Assembly (NCBI GenBank): GCA_002897935.1 | Contig: BDTA01000122.1 | Span: forward strand, 1 to 64,000 | Length of the DNA stretch: 64,000 nt | Source of the DNA: a bacterium BMS3Abin08 | GTDB taxonomy: Bacteria; Nitrospirota; Thermodesulfovibrionia; Thermodesulfovibrionales; JdFR-85 | Direction of reading: 5' to 3' | In this document: piece by piece, positions 6,360-16,509 of the stretch | Layout of the letters: every line of letters starts with the position of its first letter | Position numbering within the stretch: position 1 is the first letter of the stretch | Program-made: the position numbers and the translations under genes | Notes under the pieces: generated by a model | What the model saw: only the letters and a program-made list of their open reading frames with translations | Told to the model about the DNA's origin: nothing | Databases searched by the model: none

Positions 6360-9089
6360 CTACTTTTGCACTTGATCCGGTCCTGCTTTGGATATCTTGA
6401 CCTTCGCAATATCGGCACTGCTCCCACCGGCATCGAAGAGATTCTGATCCGGATACATGAACTCGTTCATATTGGGTATGTTCAGATCCTTTGCAAAGGG
6501 CACTGCCCAGTTGCCGAACTGTCCGGTAACAAGCACGGTATCAGGGCGTATGCCTTCACGGACGATCGCCTTACAGGACCTCTTTTTAACGGGTGATTCG
6601 ACTACCACCATGTCACCATCCTCTATCTCCAGATCCTCTGCCACGGATGCATTTATCACAATGCCACCAAATCCGGTTACATATCCTGCAACCTCGGCCA
6701 TTATAGGCAGAGATGCGTTGCTGCCCCAGGCATACTGCATGCTCCTTGTGTTAATCATAAAGAAGGGGTATTCTTCGGGGTCCCGCCCTGCCCCCCTGAG
6801 AGACTCCTCCCATTTACGGGAAAAATCCTCACACCCCGGCAATGCCTCGTATTCCTTTAGCTGCTCCTCCCACCACGTTACCCCCTTCTCCTGAAGCCTC
6901 TTTCTCAGTTCCTCACCGATCACCCTGAGCCTCCCCTGGTAGGGTATCTCATAGCGTAATCCCCATTTCACCATCACCGGATGAAGGAAGTGCCTTATAA
7001 ATGGATAGGGGACCGTGAAATAACCGTTCTCCCTGAACCATTGAAGATCCCGCTCTTCTTTCCCATTCGTCAGTAACCTCACCGATGCCCTGCAGAGTCT
7101 GTCCCATATCTCATCGAGGGGGTATTTCCTTTCAGGATCAAGCATGTGGTTGTAGTTCCTCCCCTGAAGCCTGATGCCAAACATGATTCCTGCATTGATT
7201 GCCTCGTTGTACTCCTTCAATATGCCGACACGGTCGGCTAACTCCGTACATATATCCGTCAAATCCATCGTATTGTAAGGGGGCTGCACCCCGGGCTGTC
7301 TCAGGGCAAACCCGTACTCCTCCCAGTATGCCTCCGAGTGTGTTGAAGGCCCAAGCCTGAAGAGCTGAAGCCCCTCAAGATCGGTATGTTCGGGAAGGAT
7401 CACGTCAGCATACCAGTTGGTCTCGTCAAGTGTATATCCAAAGGAAACAATAAAGGGAAAGTCCTTTGTAGTCTCCTCCATAATGTCCGTATAGTACATG
7501 GACATGTTCGGGTTTGTACGGTAGATTATCCAGACGTCCGGATAGGTGGGTTTTTCCCAGTTCTCCGGAGTGTCCTTAAACCATAACCAGGCATGAGGAA
7601 CAGGGGAAAGGAATGGTGACCACCCGGTGTTCCCCACAAGGGGGACCAGTTCAGTGTAGTGAGACCTGGTCTTCTGAAGCTTGGCCCTTCTTTCGGTATC
7701 GGTAGGGTTGAGAAAATTCTGAAAAAAACCGTCCTCTCCCGGCCAGATACTCGACCACCGGTCATGGTGCGGTCTGTTGAGCCGCTGGGATGCACCGATT
7801 GAACCGCCGGCAACCTCGAGTGAGCCGGTGAGCATGGCAAGCACTGTCCGCGCCCAGCATGCCTGGTATCCACCCGGACCGTTATTAACGGTCTTTCCCA
7901 GGGTTATTGCCACAGGTCTCAGAGGCACCTTCTCTCCGCAGATCTCTATCTCCTTGCCGATACACGCACTGTCAATCATTTCCCTTGCCAGTCTCCGGAT
8001 CGTTGATGCAGGTACATCGCAGATCTCAGATGCCCAGTCAGGGGTATAGGGCTTCATGTGCTCGAGGAGGACGTCGAAGGCAGGGCTGCAACCGGCCTCT
8101 TCATAGAACCACTCTTCACCATCCGGACCACGTTCCATAGCCCTTACCCTGTATCTGCCGTTCAGTGCAAAATCCTTGACAGAGGGGTCGTTGTAAATCC
8201 TGGGGCAATTGTCCATACTGTCCCAGACCAGTATCTCGCGGGTCTCCGGGTCCCTCAAATAGTATCCCCTGGGACCTATCAGGTAGGGGCTGTTTGTCCT
8301 CTTCTTGATGAAATCAAGATCGCAGACCTTCCTCCAGTCCATTTCATGGAGGATGGCGTTGAGCATACCATACATGAAGGGGGCATCCGTCTTGGTCTTT
8401 ATCGGGATCCATTCATCAGAGGTTGTGGCGCTGACGGAGAGGTGGGGTTCCACCTGAATCCTCTTATACCCGCGTTCACGGGCATCGGCATGCCTCATGG
8501 CCCCGGAAACCCCTGCAGAGGCATTCGTATTGTGTCCAAAAGAGAGAATCCACTTGTTTCTCGGGGTGTCCGATGCAACAATAAACGCCCTGTGCCACAG
8601 CTCTCCATAGAGGTGTTCGGAGTGGTAACACTTCGAGCCCTCTCCTCCTCCGAGGGTGAAATCTATTGGTCCCCATGACGATAGAAGGGCAGGAAATGTC
8701 CCGCCATACCCGGCAGGAGAACCTGCCTCTCCCATTGAGACCGCAAGCCGGGGATAGCCCTTATCGTCGAGAAGACCTCTCTTTCTTATCTCTCCCAGCC
8801 TTTCTGAAACAAGGTCGAGGGCCTCATCCCAGCTTGCCTCCCTGAACCCGGGATCTTCGCCCTTACCCTTTTTGGGATTTGTACGGATGAGGGGGGCCTT
8901 GATCCTGTTTGAGTTATACATCTTCTGGACAAGCCCATAGGCCTTGACACACACCCTCCCCTCTCCGGGACTGATCCTCCGGCAATCAAAGTCGGGCTCG
9001 ATGTTTCTCACGATCCCGTCCTTCACTATCATCTTAAAGGGGTCTGGGCCGTTATAGCACTGAAAGCAGTAGGTCTTAACCTCTTTCAT
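6360..9089 (-). CDS. molybdopterin-dependent oxidoreductase, catalytic subunit (DMSO reductase superfamily)
   Basis: A 909-residue protein of the complex iron-sulfur molybdoenzyme group. The N-terminus has a modified iron-sulfur motif: Cys8 and Cys11 (YCFQCYNG) and Cys47 (GRVCVKAYG) are in place, but the usual third cysteine near residue 15 is Pro/Asp, while Cys36 is at an unusual spot. Cys154 in GSKCYHSEHLYGE is the likely protein ligand to molybdenum. The C-terminal molydopterin-dinucleotide-binding barrel ends with NEFMYPDQNLFDAGG. There is no twin-arginine signal, unlike most PsrA/PhsA/DmsA enzymes, which suggests a cytoplasmic enzyme. The subunit set (catalytic, four-cluster ferredoxin, NrfD-like) resembles polysulfide reductase and also phenylacetyl-CoA:acceptor oxidoreductase. 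The MBL hydrolase neighbours favour a substrate needing hydrolysis, but the substrate is not assigned. Confidence 0.88.
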   Translation of the reverse strand: MKEVKTYCFQCYNGPDPFKMIVKDGIVRNIEPDFDCRRISPGEGRVCVKAYGLVQKMYNSNRIKAPLIRTNPKKGKGEDPGFREASWDEALDLVSERLGEIRKRGLLDDKGYPRLAVSMGEAGSPAGYGGTFPALLSSWGPIDFTLGGGEGSKCYHSEHLYGELWHRAFIVASDTPRNKWILSFGHNTNASAGVSGAMRHADARERGYKRIQVEPHLSVSATTSDEWIPIKTKTDAPFMYGMLNAILHEMDWRKVCDLDFIKKRTNSPYLIGPRGYYLRDPETREILVWDSMDNCPRIYNDPSVKDFALNGRYRVRAMERGPDGEEWFYEEAGCSPAFDVLLEHMKPYTPDWASEICDVPASTIRRLAREMIDSACIGKEIEICGEKVPLRPVAITLGKTVNNGPGGYQACWARTVLAMLTGSLEVAGGSIGASQRLNRPHHDRWSSIWPGEDGFFQNFLNPTDTERRAKLQKTRSHYTELVPLVGNTGWSPFLSPVPHAWLWFKDTPENWEKPTYPDVWIIYRTNPNMSMYYTDIMEETTKDFPFIVSFGYTLDETNWYADVILPEHTDLEGLQLFRLGPSTHSEAYWEEYGFALRQPGVQPPYNTMDLTDICTELADRVGILKEYNEAINAGIMFGIRLQGRNYNHMLDPERKYPLDEIWDRLCRASVRLLTNGKEERDLQWFRENGYFTVPYPFIRHFLHPVMVKWGLRYEIPYQGRLRVIGEELRKRLQEKGVTWWEEQLKEYEALPGCEDFSRKWEESLRGAGRDPEEYPFFMINTRSMQYAWGSNASLPIMAEVAGYVTGFGGIVINASVAEDLEIEDGDMVVVESPVKKRSCKAIVREGIRPDTVLVTGQFGNWAVPFAKDLNIPNMNEFMYPDQNLFDAGGSSADIAKVKISKAGPDQVQK

Positions 9090-9100
9090 GGTCTCTCCTT

Positions 9101-10111
9101 TTATGATGCTGCATTCACCGGCACAGAATGATTGCAGGTCTCATGATTCACCTCACATTCATCAAAAGAGAACCCCCTCGGATAGGGTGCATACTCAAGC
9201 ATGAATGCAAAAAAACCCATAAGCCCTGTCTTGAGCATCTCCCGCAGATAGATCTCCGAGAGGAATTCGGGGATCGAATCCTCACTCTTGCCGGATGCCT
9301 CTATAATCTCACTTCTCAGACGCTCGACCATATGCCGGAACTCGATCCCTTCCCTGAACATCCCCTCTATCGACGTCCTTGTCTTATCAATCGCATCCAT
9401 GCTCCTCTCTGTAAACTCATCACACGAGGCACATGCATAGCCGTAATGGGGCACAAGGATCCTCTCGGTCTTTAGCCTGCTTATAGATTTCAAGGAACTG
9501 ATCTCGTCGTTGAGCTCAAAAAGCGGGGGGCTCCCTGCAGGTATAAAGACATGGTTGAGGTCCGGGTATTGAAGACAGGCAAGGTCTCCAGGAAAGAGCG
9601 TCTTCGAATACTCCTCAAAATAGCAGACATTGTCGGGAGAATGCCCCGGTGCATGGATGACCCTCAATCTTATACCGCCGCCGAGGTCTATGACATCTCC
9701 GTCATTAAGGGAAACCACCTTCCCGGCCGGCACGCTGCAGGCCTCGCCAAACTTCTTTATCAGTTCCCGTCTGAAGACCATTCTTGCTCCTGCAACGATC
9801 TTCGCAAAATTCTTCACATAAAAAGCAGATCTCTTGTGCACCATGACCTTTGCATCGGGAGACTCTTTTAAGAAGATACCGGTCCCACCGGAGTGGTCTA
9901 TGTGGAAGTGGGTAAGTAGTATGTAATCAATCCCCGAAGGGTCAATCCCGTTGGCCTTCAGCTTCTTCATCACCACGGGCGAGGAGGAGGGAAAGCCGGG
10001 ATCGATCAATGCGGTCTTGTCTTTTCCCTTTACCAGATAGCCGGCTATAAGACGTTTGTGACCAAAGGCCTCCGTGTCAATCCCGTATATATATTCCGTT
10101 ATTGCCTTCAT
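9101..10111 (-). CDS. MBL-fold metallo-hydrolase (first gene of the molybdoenzyme operon)
   Basis: A metallo-beta-lactamase-fold hydrolase with the complete HxHxDH signature (THFHIDHSGG), HAPGHSPDN for the third histidine, the bridging Asp in LFPGDLAC and a last His in VPHYGYA. The C-terminal ~100 residues form a helical extension with a Cys-rich end, typical of hydrolases related to glyoxalase II/RNase Z-like domain proteins. The frame extends 20 codons further to 10171, but the ATG at 10111 has a strong GGGGGAGGT ribosome binding site 5 bases ahead and gives a normal N-terminus (MKAITEYIYGID), so I chose it (336 residues). It ends 11 bases before the catalytic subunit gene. Substrate unknown; it is not closely similar to the second MBL gene at the operon's end. 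Confidence 0.85.
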   Translation of the reverse strand: MKAITEYIYGIDTEAFGHKRLIAGYLVKGKDKTALIDPGFPSSSPVVMKKLKANGIDPSGIDYILLTHFHIDHSGGTGIFLKESPDAKVMVHKRSAFYVKNFAKIVAGARMVFRRELIKKFGEACSVPAGKVVSLNDGDVIDLGGGIRLRVIHAPGHSPDNVCYFEEYSKTLFPGDLACLQYPDLNHVFIPAGSPPLFELNDEISSLKSISRLKTERILVPHYGYACASCDEFTERSMDAIDKTRTSIEGMFREGIEFRHMVERLRSEIIEASGKSEDSIPEFLSEIYLREMLKTGLMGFFAFMLEYAPYPRGFSFDECEVNHETCNHSVPVNAAS

Positions 10112-10321
10112 CAGCACCTCCCCCGGGAATTTATCATTGATGTATATCCAAGAAGGATGCCAGAAATTCAAGGCTGATGAAAAAAGCTGAAAACATCTTA
10201 AATATCAGGAGGTTAAGGCCTTAAACTCTGAAAAGGCCATCTTCATCTTTGATGTAAAAAGATGCAATAATGCAAACCCTTGCATGCAACAACCTGCAGT
10301 TGCCAGGGTGTTGTGAATTAA

Positions 10322-10350
10322 AATGAACGTCCCCGCCGTCCCGATATTTC
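10322..10350 (+). repeat. GC-rich intergenic repeat, AATGAACCTCCCCGCCG family
   Basis: AATGAACGTCCCCGCCG followed by TCCCGATATTTC, one of at least six related copies in this window. A second segment of the same family (CCCCGATATTTCGGGGTGGGG, a hairpin) lies at about 10632-10652. The MITE-like family A element is inserted between these two segments. Confidence 0.6.
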
Positions 10351-10433
10351 ATGACAAGGTATATTGTTGATTTCGTCTATTCGGTTGATTTGGTTTGTTT
10401 GGTTAAAAAAACTTTAAAGTCTCCCCTCCCTTG

Positions 10434-10593
10434 AGAGGCTGTGTCATAATCCTGAAAACGTACATGATGTCATTCTGAATTTATTTCAGAATCTCGTATT
10501 TTCAATATGTTACGTTTTATTAGAGATCCTGAAACAAGTTCAGGGTGACAATCAGGGACTTTTTACGAGTCCATCAATTATGACACAGCCTCT
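10434..10593. repeat. MITE-like element, family A, copy 1 (with nested insertion)
   Basis: About 160 bases bounded by perfect 17-base terminal inverted repeats AGAGGCTGTGTCATAAT and ATTATGACACAGCCTCT. The interior contains imperfect palindromes (CTGAATTTATTTCAG, CCTGAAACAAGTTCAGG). The copy at 34014-34146 is the same element in the opposite orientation. Copy 1 has about 25 extra bases near its right end (GACTTTTTACGAGTCCATC), identical to an end of the family D element, so it looks like a nested remnant. No transposase gene is inside. Confidence 0.8.
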
Positions 10594-10883
10594 GATAGGA
10601 GGGGATTAAAAGGAAATCCCACAGCCCCGATATTTCGGGGTGGGGTATTAAAAAACTTAATAAAACTTATCATCGCATCTCTGCTCCTGGTAAATATGAA
10701 CTTTTTTCAACCGTCTTTTTTGTTTAACCGGTGAACATTTTGGACTGAAACTCTGCATTGTCGGGTTAACGGTTCGTTTATAAATTTAAGGTCTTCTGTT
10801 ATTGTTTGATATTTTGTTATCATAAAGTATCTCATTTGTAGTAAAATATATAAAGATTGATTAACAAAGCAGGAAAGAATTCC

Positions 10884-12002
10884 GTGTTTCAACCGCTTGT
10901 AATTAAGGACATAAGGATTGAACTTCCCATTATCCAGGGAGGTATGGGTGTCGGGGTCTCCCTCTATCCCCTTGCGAGCGCAGTTGCGGCTGAGGGTGGA
11001 GCGGGAATTATCTCCAGCGCAGCTCTCGACAGGTTGCTCTCTAAACGGTACAACAAGAGGTTCAACACTTACGATGCAACCTATGCCGAGATATCCCTTG
11101 CCAAGAGCAAGGGTGGAGTTGCAGGTATCAATATAATGGTGGCCCTTGCACGGGACTACAAAGACTCTGTAAGGGGCGCAGTTGATGCAGGCGCAGATAT
11201 GATAATCTCCGGTGCCGGCCTGCCCCTGTCTCTTCCCTCGATTGCACGGTCCAAGCATACAGCACTGATACCCATTGTATCATCTGCAAGGGCGCTCAAT
11301 ATCATATGTAAGAAATGGCAGCGCCAGGGGTATCTTCCCGATGCTGCGGTGCTTGAAGGACCTCTTGCAGGGGGCCACCTGGGCTTTCACATGGATCAGA
11401 TCAACCTCGAGGAGAACCGTCTGGAGAACCTCCTGCCCCCGGTAAAGGACATGGCAAAGAAATTCGGTGACTTTCCTATTATAGTGGCAGGCGGGATTTA
11501 TACCAACGCCGACATCAAGCGATTTCTTGACCTCGGTGCAGATGGTGTACAGATGGGTACACGATTTCTGGCCACGGTTGAGAGTTCCGCTACTCCCGAA
11601 TACAAGGATGCCGTTATCAGTGCGGACCAGGAAGACATAATCGTGACAGGAAAACCCGGTTCTCCCTGCGGGTTACCCTTCAGGGTAATCAAGCATTCTC
11701 CAATGTACCAGGAGTCCCTGAACGGCGGTCGTCCCCCAAAGTGCAACAAAGGCTTCGTCCTCTTGAAGGACGAGGAAGGCAAATATACCCGTTGCCCGGC
11801 CAAGGAGGACTATAAGTCCTACTTCTGCATATGCAACGGCCTGCTGAGTTCCGCCGGCTACAACCCCGACAAGGAAAAACCTCTCTACACCGTGGGCACA
11901 AATGCATACCTCGTAAACAGGATTGTGCCTGTAAAGGACCTGATGGACGATCTGAAGGGCATCCCCACACCTGCCGCAAGTGGTTCCACAGATCCGCGGT
12001 GA
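10884..12002 (+). CDS. nitronate monooxygenase / 2-nitropropane dioxygenase-like FMN protein
   Basis: A 372-residue TIM-barrel flavoprotein of the NPD/FabK superfamily. The N-terminus (ELPIIQGGMGVGVS) and the FMN-phosphate-binding segment (IIVAGGIYTNADI ... GADGVQMGTRF) are diagnostic, as is the EGPLAGGHLGFH loop that carries the catalytic histidine. Family members oxidise alkyl nitronates or act as enoyl reductases; the physiological substrate here is open. The C-terminal 80 residues are cysteine-rich (PKCNKG, RCPAKE, FCICNG), which is seen in a subgroup of anaerobe proteins and could bind a metal or cluster. The start is GTG 10884 (AGGAAAG six bases ahead), not the TTG at 10857 with no ribosome binding site. 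Confidence 0.85.
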   Translation: MFQPLVIKDIRIELPIIQGGMGVGVSLYPLASAVAAEGGAGIISSAALDRLLSKRYNKRFNTYDATYAEISLAKSKGGVAGINIMVALARDYKDSVRGAVDAGADMIISGAGLPLSLPSIARSKHTALIPIVSSARALNIICKKWQRQGYLPDAAVLEGPLAGGHLGFHMDQINLEENRLENLLPPVKDMAKKFGDFPIIVAGGIYTNADIKRFLDLGADGVQMGTRFLATVESSATPEYKDAVISADQEDIIVTGKPGSPCGLPFRVIKHSPMYQESLNGGRPPKCNKGFVLLKDEEGKYTRCPAKEDYKSYFCICNGLLSSAGYNPDKEKPLYTVGTNAYLVNRIVPVKDLMDDLKGIPTPAASGSTDPR

Positions 12003-12105
12003 CAATACCGGAATAAAGCAGCGATCACCGGACAAAAAGTATATCGAGGCAACAAGGTTAAGGCATCAGGAAGGGAATGAGAAGTAAGTGTCCGGTCTCA
12101 ATGGT

Positions 12106-13821
12106 TTATTTTATTCCGTGTCTGCCCATTTTATAGTACAGACTCCTCAGAGATATTCCGAGCATTTGGGCCGCCTTCTGGCGGTTTCCACCCGTATCTT
12201 CAAGGGACCGGGTAATGGCGTTCCTCTCTGCCTCAGCAAGGGTTTTCTCAAGGGGCTGAAGCTCTTGGCTTATTGATTGAGACAGGCGGTTCTCATCCGC
12301 CCGGCTCTCCATGAGGGGAAGGTGCCCGGATTCAATCACTACCTCCTGCGGGCGCATATTGATAATCGCCCTTCCGAGGACGTTTTCAAGTTCACGGATA
12401 TTGCCGGGCCATGCATAATCAAGCAGGACCTCCAGGGCGCCGAGGGCTATACCCTTCACCTCCCTTCCAAAGATCTGGTTAAGCCTGAAGATAATGTGTT
12501 CTACGAGGGGAGGGATATCCTCCTTTCGTTCACGTAATGGCATGAGATTTACAGGAACCACGTTTAAACGGTAATAGAGGTCCTCCCTGAAAGAACCATC
12601 CTGCATCTTCCGTTCAAGATCGGCATTTGTGGCTGCGATAATCCTCACGTCCACAGGGACGGTACCGGTACTGCCGACCCTCCTGACCTCTCCCTCGGCC
12701 ATTGCCCTGAGTAGTTTGCTCTGGAGGTGAAGGCTTACCTCACTGATCTCGTCTAAAAACAGCGTTCCACCGTCCGCCTCTTCAAAAAGACCTTTCTTAC
12801 CACCCTTCTTTGCACCGGTAAACGCACCCTCCTCATAACCAAAGAGTTCGCTTTCAAGGAGACTCTCTGAAAGTGCAGCACAGTTCACACGGACAAACTG
12901 TCCGTTCCTGCGGGCGCTTGCATTATGTATGGCATGGGCGAAAAGTTCCTTGCCGGTGCCGCTTCCCCCAAGAAGCAGGACGGTAGCCGGAGTGGCTGCG
13001 GCACGCTGTGCCTGTTCCTTTGCCTTAAGGGTGGGTGGGCTTTCGCCTATAATATCGTCCCATGTGTATTTTGCCTGCAGATGACGGATGATCGTCTTTG
13101 CCCTTGTAAGCTCCTCTGTAAGAGAGATGATTTCAGATATGTCACGGATAACGCCCACACTCCCCTTGATCTTACCTTCAATAAATATGGGAGCTACGTT
13201 AACTATCACCTCTCGTTTCATCGGACCAACCTTCATACTGACATGATGAACGGGCTTACCCGTCTGGAGCACTTTCATGTGCATGCTCTCACCGTTGTCG
13301 GCAATGTCTACGGTTACAGGCTTGTTAATTACCGCCTCCTTGGGAAGACCGGTTATCCTTGTGTATGCAGGGTTTACAATAATATTTTTACCCTTCTCAT
13401 CGGCTACCGAGATGGCATCCTCAGAGCACTCGATTACTGCCTGCAGGAGGGTGCGTGCCTTCCAGAGGTCGGAGACCTGATCCGACAGGGCGGTTATCTC
13501 GGTAATGTCCCTGAAGATCGCCACCGCACCTGCTATATTGCCATCGCCGTCACGGACAGGAAATCTGTTGGTAATAATGACGGTATCACCGATTCTCTGC
13601 CGCCGGTTCAGTTCAGGGGTCCCGTTCTCAACAACGAGATGCAGGCGTGTGTTGTGTATGACATCAACCACACGTTTTCCCCTTACCGCATCTGCCTTAA
13701 GCCCGGTAATCCCCTCCGCAGCCCTGTTGAATACGGTTATGATGCCATTTTGATCAACGGCAACAATACCGTCCTGAGTAAGGTCGAGTATGGACTCTAT
13801 CTTTCCTTTGGAGATGTTCAT
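12106..13821 (-). CDS. sigma-54-dependent transcriptional activator with two PAS domains
   Basis: A 571-residue bacterial enhancer-binding protein. Two PAS domains occupy residues about 5-110 and 125-235. The AAA+ domain follows, with Walker A GGSGTGKE, the sigma-54-contacting GAFTGA loop and Walker [10 protein letters not shown]. The C-terminal Fis-type helix-turn-helix is [20 protein letters not shown]. There is no receiver domain, so the signal should be sensed directly by the PAS domains rather than by phosphorylation. The gene follows the CoA synthetase by 29 bases on the same strand and is probably co-transcribed, so it may regulate that operon. It is convergent with the flavoprotein gene. 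Confidence 0.93.
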   Translation of the reverse strand: MNISKGKIESILDLTQDGIVAVDQNGIITVFNRAAEGITGLKADAVRGKRVVDVIHNTRLHLVVENGTPELNRRQRIGDTVIITNRFPVRDGDGNIAGAVAIFRDITEITALSDQVSDLWKARTLLQAVIECSEDAISVADEKGKNIIVNPAYTRITGLPKEAVINKPVTVDIADNGESMHMKVLQTGKPVHHVSMKVGPMKREVIVNVAPIFIEGKIKGSVGVIRDISEIISLTEELTRAKTIIRHLQAKYTWDDIIGESPPTLKAKEQAQRAAATPATVLLLGGSGTGKELFAHAIHNASARRNGQFVRVNCAALSESLLESELFGYEEGAFTGAKKGGKKGLFEEADGGTLFLDEISEVSLHLQSKLLRAMAEGEVRRVGSTGTVPVDVRIIAATNADLERKMQDGSFREDLYYRLNVVPVNLMPLRERKEDIPPLVEHIIFRLNQIFGREVKGIALGALEVLLDYAWPGNIRELENVLGRAIINMRPQEVVIESGHLPLMESRADENRLSQSISQELQPLEKTLAEAERNAITRSLEDTGGNRQKAAQMLGISLRSLYYKMGRHGIK

Positions 13822-13850
13822 ATACCTTATTGATTGATAAATGCAGCCCT

Positions 13851-15749
13851 CTATTTTTTCTGTGCGTACCCTATGGTCTTCAGTGCCTCTTCCATCTCAT
13901 CCAGAACGGCAGGGTCATCAATGGTTGACGGCATGCGGTACTCCTGCCCGTCGGCAATCTTCCGGATAGTGCCACGGAGGATCTTGCCTGAGCGGGTCTT
14001 GGGGAGCCTCTTCACAATAGAGGCCCTCTTAAAACATGCGATTGGCCCAATCTGACTGCGGACCATTTGGATCAGCTCCTCGACGATCTCGGCGTGGTCA
14101 CCGTCAACACCTGCCTTCAGCACAACAAGCCCAACCGGCAACTGTCCCTTCAGTTCGTCGGATGCGCCAAATACGGCACATTCCGCAACCGAAGGGTGTT
14201 TGGCAATCACTTCCTCCATGGCGCCTGTCGAGAGACGGTGACCGGAGATATTTATCACATCGTCGATGCGCCCCATTATCCATACATAGCCATTCCCGTC
14301 GATATACCCGCCGTCACTGGTGTAGTAGTAGCCGGGGAACGTACTCATGTAGGATTCGACAAACTTGTCATCCTGCTTCCACAGTGTGGGTAGCGTTCCC
14401 GGAGGGAGCGGAAGTTTTATCGCAACAATACCCTCTTCATCGGGACCAAGCTCCCTGCTGTTTTTATCGAGTATTTTGACATCATAGCCGGGGACAGGCC
14501 TTGTAGAAGAACCCGGCTTGACGGAAAACTCCTCAATGCCCATACAGTTTGCCGTTATGGGCCAGCCTGTCTCGGTCTGCCACCAGTGGTCTATAACGGG
14601 TTTATTCAGAAGATTGCTTGCCCAGTGGTAGGTGTCGGGGTCAAGCCGTTCACCGGCAAGGAAGAGGTATTTGAAACCTGAAAGGTCGTATTTTTTAAGG
14701 TACTCACCATCGGGGTCCTCCTTTTTTATCGCCCTGAATGCGGTAGGAGCGGTAAACAGCACCTTTACGCCATACTGAGAGATTACACGCCAGAATGCAC
14801 CGGGGTCGGGGGTACCGACGGACTTCCCTTCGTACAGGATTGTGGTACATCCCGTTATCAGGGGAGCGTAAACGATATATGAATGTCCCACTACCCATCC
14901 CACATCCGATGCAGCCCAGTAGACATCCCCGGGTTTAACATCGTATATATTCTCCATGCTCCAGCGGAGTGCAACGGCATGTCCACCGTTGTCCCTTACA
15001 ACACCCTTCGGGACACCCGTGGTACCGGACGTGTAGAGTATATACAGCGGGTCGGTGGACTCCACCGAAACACACCCTGCAGGTTCGGCATTGCTCATCA
15101 GGTCCTGCCAGTCAAAGTCCCTGCCGGGGATGAGTTCCGCAGATATCTCAGGCCTCTGAAAGATGACACATTTTTCCGGCTTGTGTTCAGCCATCGCTAT
15201 TGCCTGATCAATCATGGGCTTATATTCAATATGCCTCGTTACTTCAATAGCCCCGGATGCGGAAACGAGCACCTTCGGTTTTGCATCATCGATCCTTATG
15301 GCAAGCTCATGGGGGGCAAAACCACCGAAAACAACCGAATGTACAGCCCCGATCCTGGCGCAGGCAAGCATTGCAATCGCTGCCTCAGGGATCATGGGCA
15401 TATAGATTATGACCGTGTCACCCTTATCCACACCAAGTCCCCTGAGAACACCGGCAAACCGTGAGACACGATCAAGGAGTTCAGCGTAAGTAAACCTCCT
15501 GGCCTGTTTCGTAACCGGACTGTCGTAGATAAGGGCAATCCGGTCGCCCCTGCCACTCTCGACGTGCCGGTCAAGGGCGTTATAACAGGTGTTTAACTCA
15601 CCCCCTGGAAACCAGCGGTAAAAGGGCGGATTCGTGTCGTCAAGTACCCTTTCATAGCGACGGAACCATGTGATCCCCTTTGCAGCCTCTCCCCAGAATC
15701 CCTCAGGGTTTTTGATGCTCTCACGGAAAAGTTCACTATACCTCCCCAT
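13851..15749 (-). CDS. prpE: propionyl/acetyl-CoA synthetase (AMP-forming)
   Basis: A 632-residue AMP-dependent acyl-CoA synthetase. The phosphate-binding loop is [12 protein letters not shown]. Its continuation, [14 protein letters not shown], together with [18 protein letters not shown], is characteristic of the PrpE/ACSS3 branch rather than of classical AcsA. The A8-A10 core ends with [11 protein letters not shown], where Lys589 is the catalytic lysine that can be acetylated. It activates propionate or acetate to the CoA thioester for assimilation. It has an AAAAGGAGG ribosome binding site and heads an operon with the PAS sigma-54 activator. A good sigma-54 promoter lies about 225 bases upstream. 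PrpE versus Acs substrate preference is inferred. Confidence 0.88.
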   Translation of the reverse strand: MGRYSELFRESIKNPEGFWGEAAKGITWFRRYERVLDDTNPPFYRWFPGGELNTCYNALDRHVESGRGDRIALIYDSPVTKQARRFTYAELLDRVSRFAGVLRGLGVDKGDTVIIYMPMIPEAAIAMLACARIGAVHSVVFGGFAPHELAIRIDDAKPKVLVSASGAIEVTRHIEYKPMIDQAIAMAEHKPEKCVIFQRPEISAELIPGRDFDWQDLMSNAEPAGCVSVESTDPLYILYTSGTTGVPKGVVRDNGGHAVALRWSMENIYDVKPGDVYWAASDVGWVVGHSYIVYAPLITGCTTILYEGKSVGTPDPGAFWRVISQYGVKVLFTAPTAFRAIKKEDPDGEYLKKYDLSGFKYLFLAGERLDPDTYHWASNLLNKPVIDHWWQTETGWPITANCMGIEEFSVKPGSSTRPVPGYDVKILDKNSRELGPDEEGIVAIKLPLPPGTLPTLWKQDDKFVESYMSTFPGYYYTSDGGYIDGNGYVWIMGRIDDVINISGHRLSTGAMEEVIAKHPSVAECAVFGASDELKGQLPVGLVVLKAGVDGDHAEIVEELIQMVRSQIGPIACFKRASIVKRLPKTRSGKILRGTIRKIADGQEYRMPSTIDDPAVLDEMEEALKTIGYAQKK

Positions 15750-15831
15750 ATAAGCCTCCTTTTTGAAATAAATAGAACCTTGATTGAGAGGTTCCTTGTC
15801 TAATTATCCTTACGACTTCATTCCCACAAAC

Positions 15832-15885
15832 AGAGCGTGTCATAATCCTGAATCCTGTGCTGAATTCATTTCAGTGACGACGGTC
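15832..15885. repeat. degenerate partial family A MITE
   Basis: AGAGCGTGTCATAATCCTGAA matches the family A terminus with one base lost and one changed. It is followed by CTGAATTCATTTCAG, the first internal palindrome of that element. The right half is missing. It sits in the predicted 5' leader of the CoA synthetase mRNA. Confidence 0.5.
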
Positions 15886-15971
15886 ATGGATAGAGCCCGG
15901 AAAACGGGAATTCGGATTCCTCAAAGGTTAAACCATGCAACCGCACCTGATAATGTGATAATGCAAAAACT

Positions 15972-15987
15972 TGCAAATTAAGTGCCT
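15972..15987 (-). promoter_or_regulatory. sigma-54 (-24/-12) promoter for the CoA synthetase operon
   Basis: On the minus strand the sequence is AGGCACTTAATTTGCA: GG at the -24 box and GC at the -12 box with exactly the required 10-base gap, and a near-consensus GGCAC/TTGCA. The predicted start site is near 15961, giving a leader of about 210 bases before the ATG at 15749. An imperfect GTTAC-N5-GTAAC-like site lies about 135 bases upstream at 16119-16133. Confidence 0.6.
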
Positions 15988-16118
15988 GGGATGCCTTGTT
16001 GTATAGCTAACCTCAACGCTGCAAAGAGCCTGTCTGAAATATTGTCATTCCGAACCGGTTCAGTGACCTCCTGAGGATGCCGGGCACAGCATAATATCAA
16101 CCGGCCATTACGATCAGC

Positions 16119-16133
16119 GTTACAACTTGTTAT
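16119..16133. promoter_or_regulatory. candidate enhancer site upstream of the sigma-54 promoter
   Basis: GTTAC-AACTT-GTTAT is an imperfect version of the GTTAC-N5-GTAAC palindrome that occurs twice, perfectly, upstream of the other sigma-54 promoter in this window. A further GTAAC half-site is at 16152-16156. Distance from the -24 element (about 135 bases) is normal for an activator site. Confidence 0.35.
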
Positions 16134-16404
16134 ACCCCCATGAAACAAAAAGTAACATTTTTTACGGTCCCGATATAAATCAGACGATGAGGATATTAAA
16201 ATATGGTCAAGCTCTCCGACCAAAGGTCGAAGCTTGCCGATGGCATGCCTTACAGCATAGCAATGTAATGTTTTGATATTTTATCTTTATATTTGCCTCC
16301 GGCACTTCGGTGCTTTCGGCAAGGTGCACTGTAAATCCTGAGTCATCCTGGTCATCCTTATTGACTTATTCAGTCCGGTAAATTTAAAATAACAATCGTT
16401 ATTT

Positions 16405-16481
16405 GGGGTGGTAGTTCAGCTGGCTAGAACGCCGGCCTGTCACGCCGGAGGTCGCGGGTTCGAGTCCCGTCCACCCCGCCA
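16405..16481 (+). tRNA. tRNA-Asp (GTC)
   Basis: Cloverleaf with acceptor stem GGGGTGG/CCACCCC, anticodon arm CCGGC-CTGTCAC-GCCGG (anticodon GTC), T arm GCGGG-TTCGAGT-CCCGT and an encoded CCA end. Confidence 0.97.
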
Positions 16482-16509
16482 CTCATACCCCCCGGGGTAT
16501 CCGATAATT

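Noticed and set aside
6027-6433. Several short frames on both strands between the molybdoenzyme genes (with HSRLSG / VIPACPESS-type peptides)
   Set aside because: These are translations of REP palindromes (GTCATTCCGGCTTGTCC and its inverse), which give the same peptides wherever the repeat occurs.
10861-10883. Start at TTG 10857 for the NPD-like protein
   Set aside because: No ribosome binding site, and homologues begin with the VFQPL-like sequence at the GTG 10884, which has AGGAAAG.
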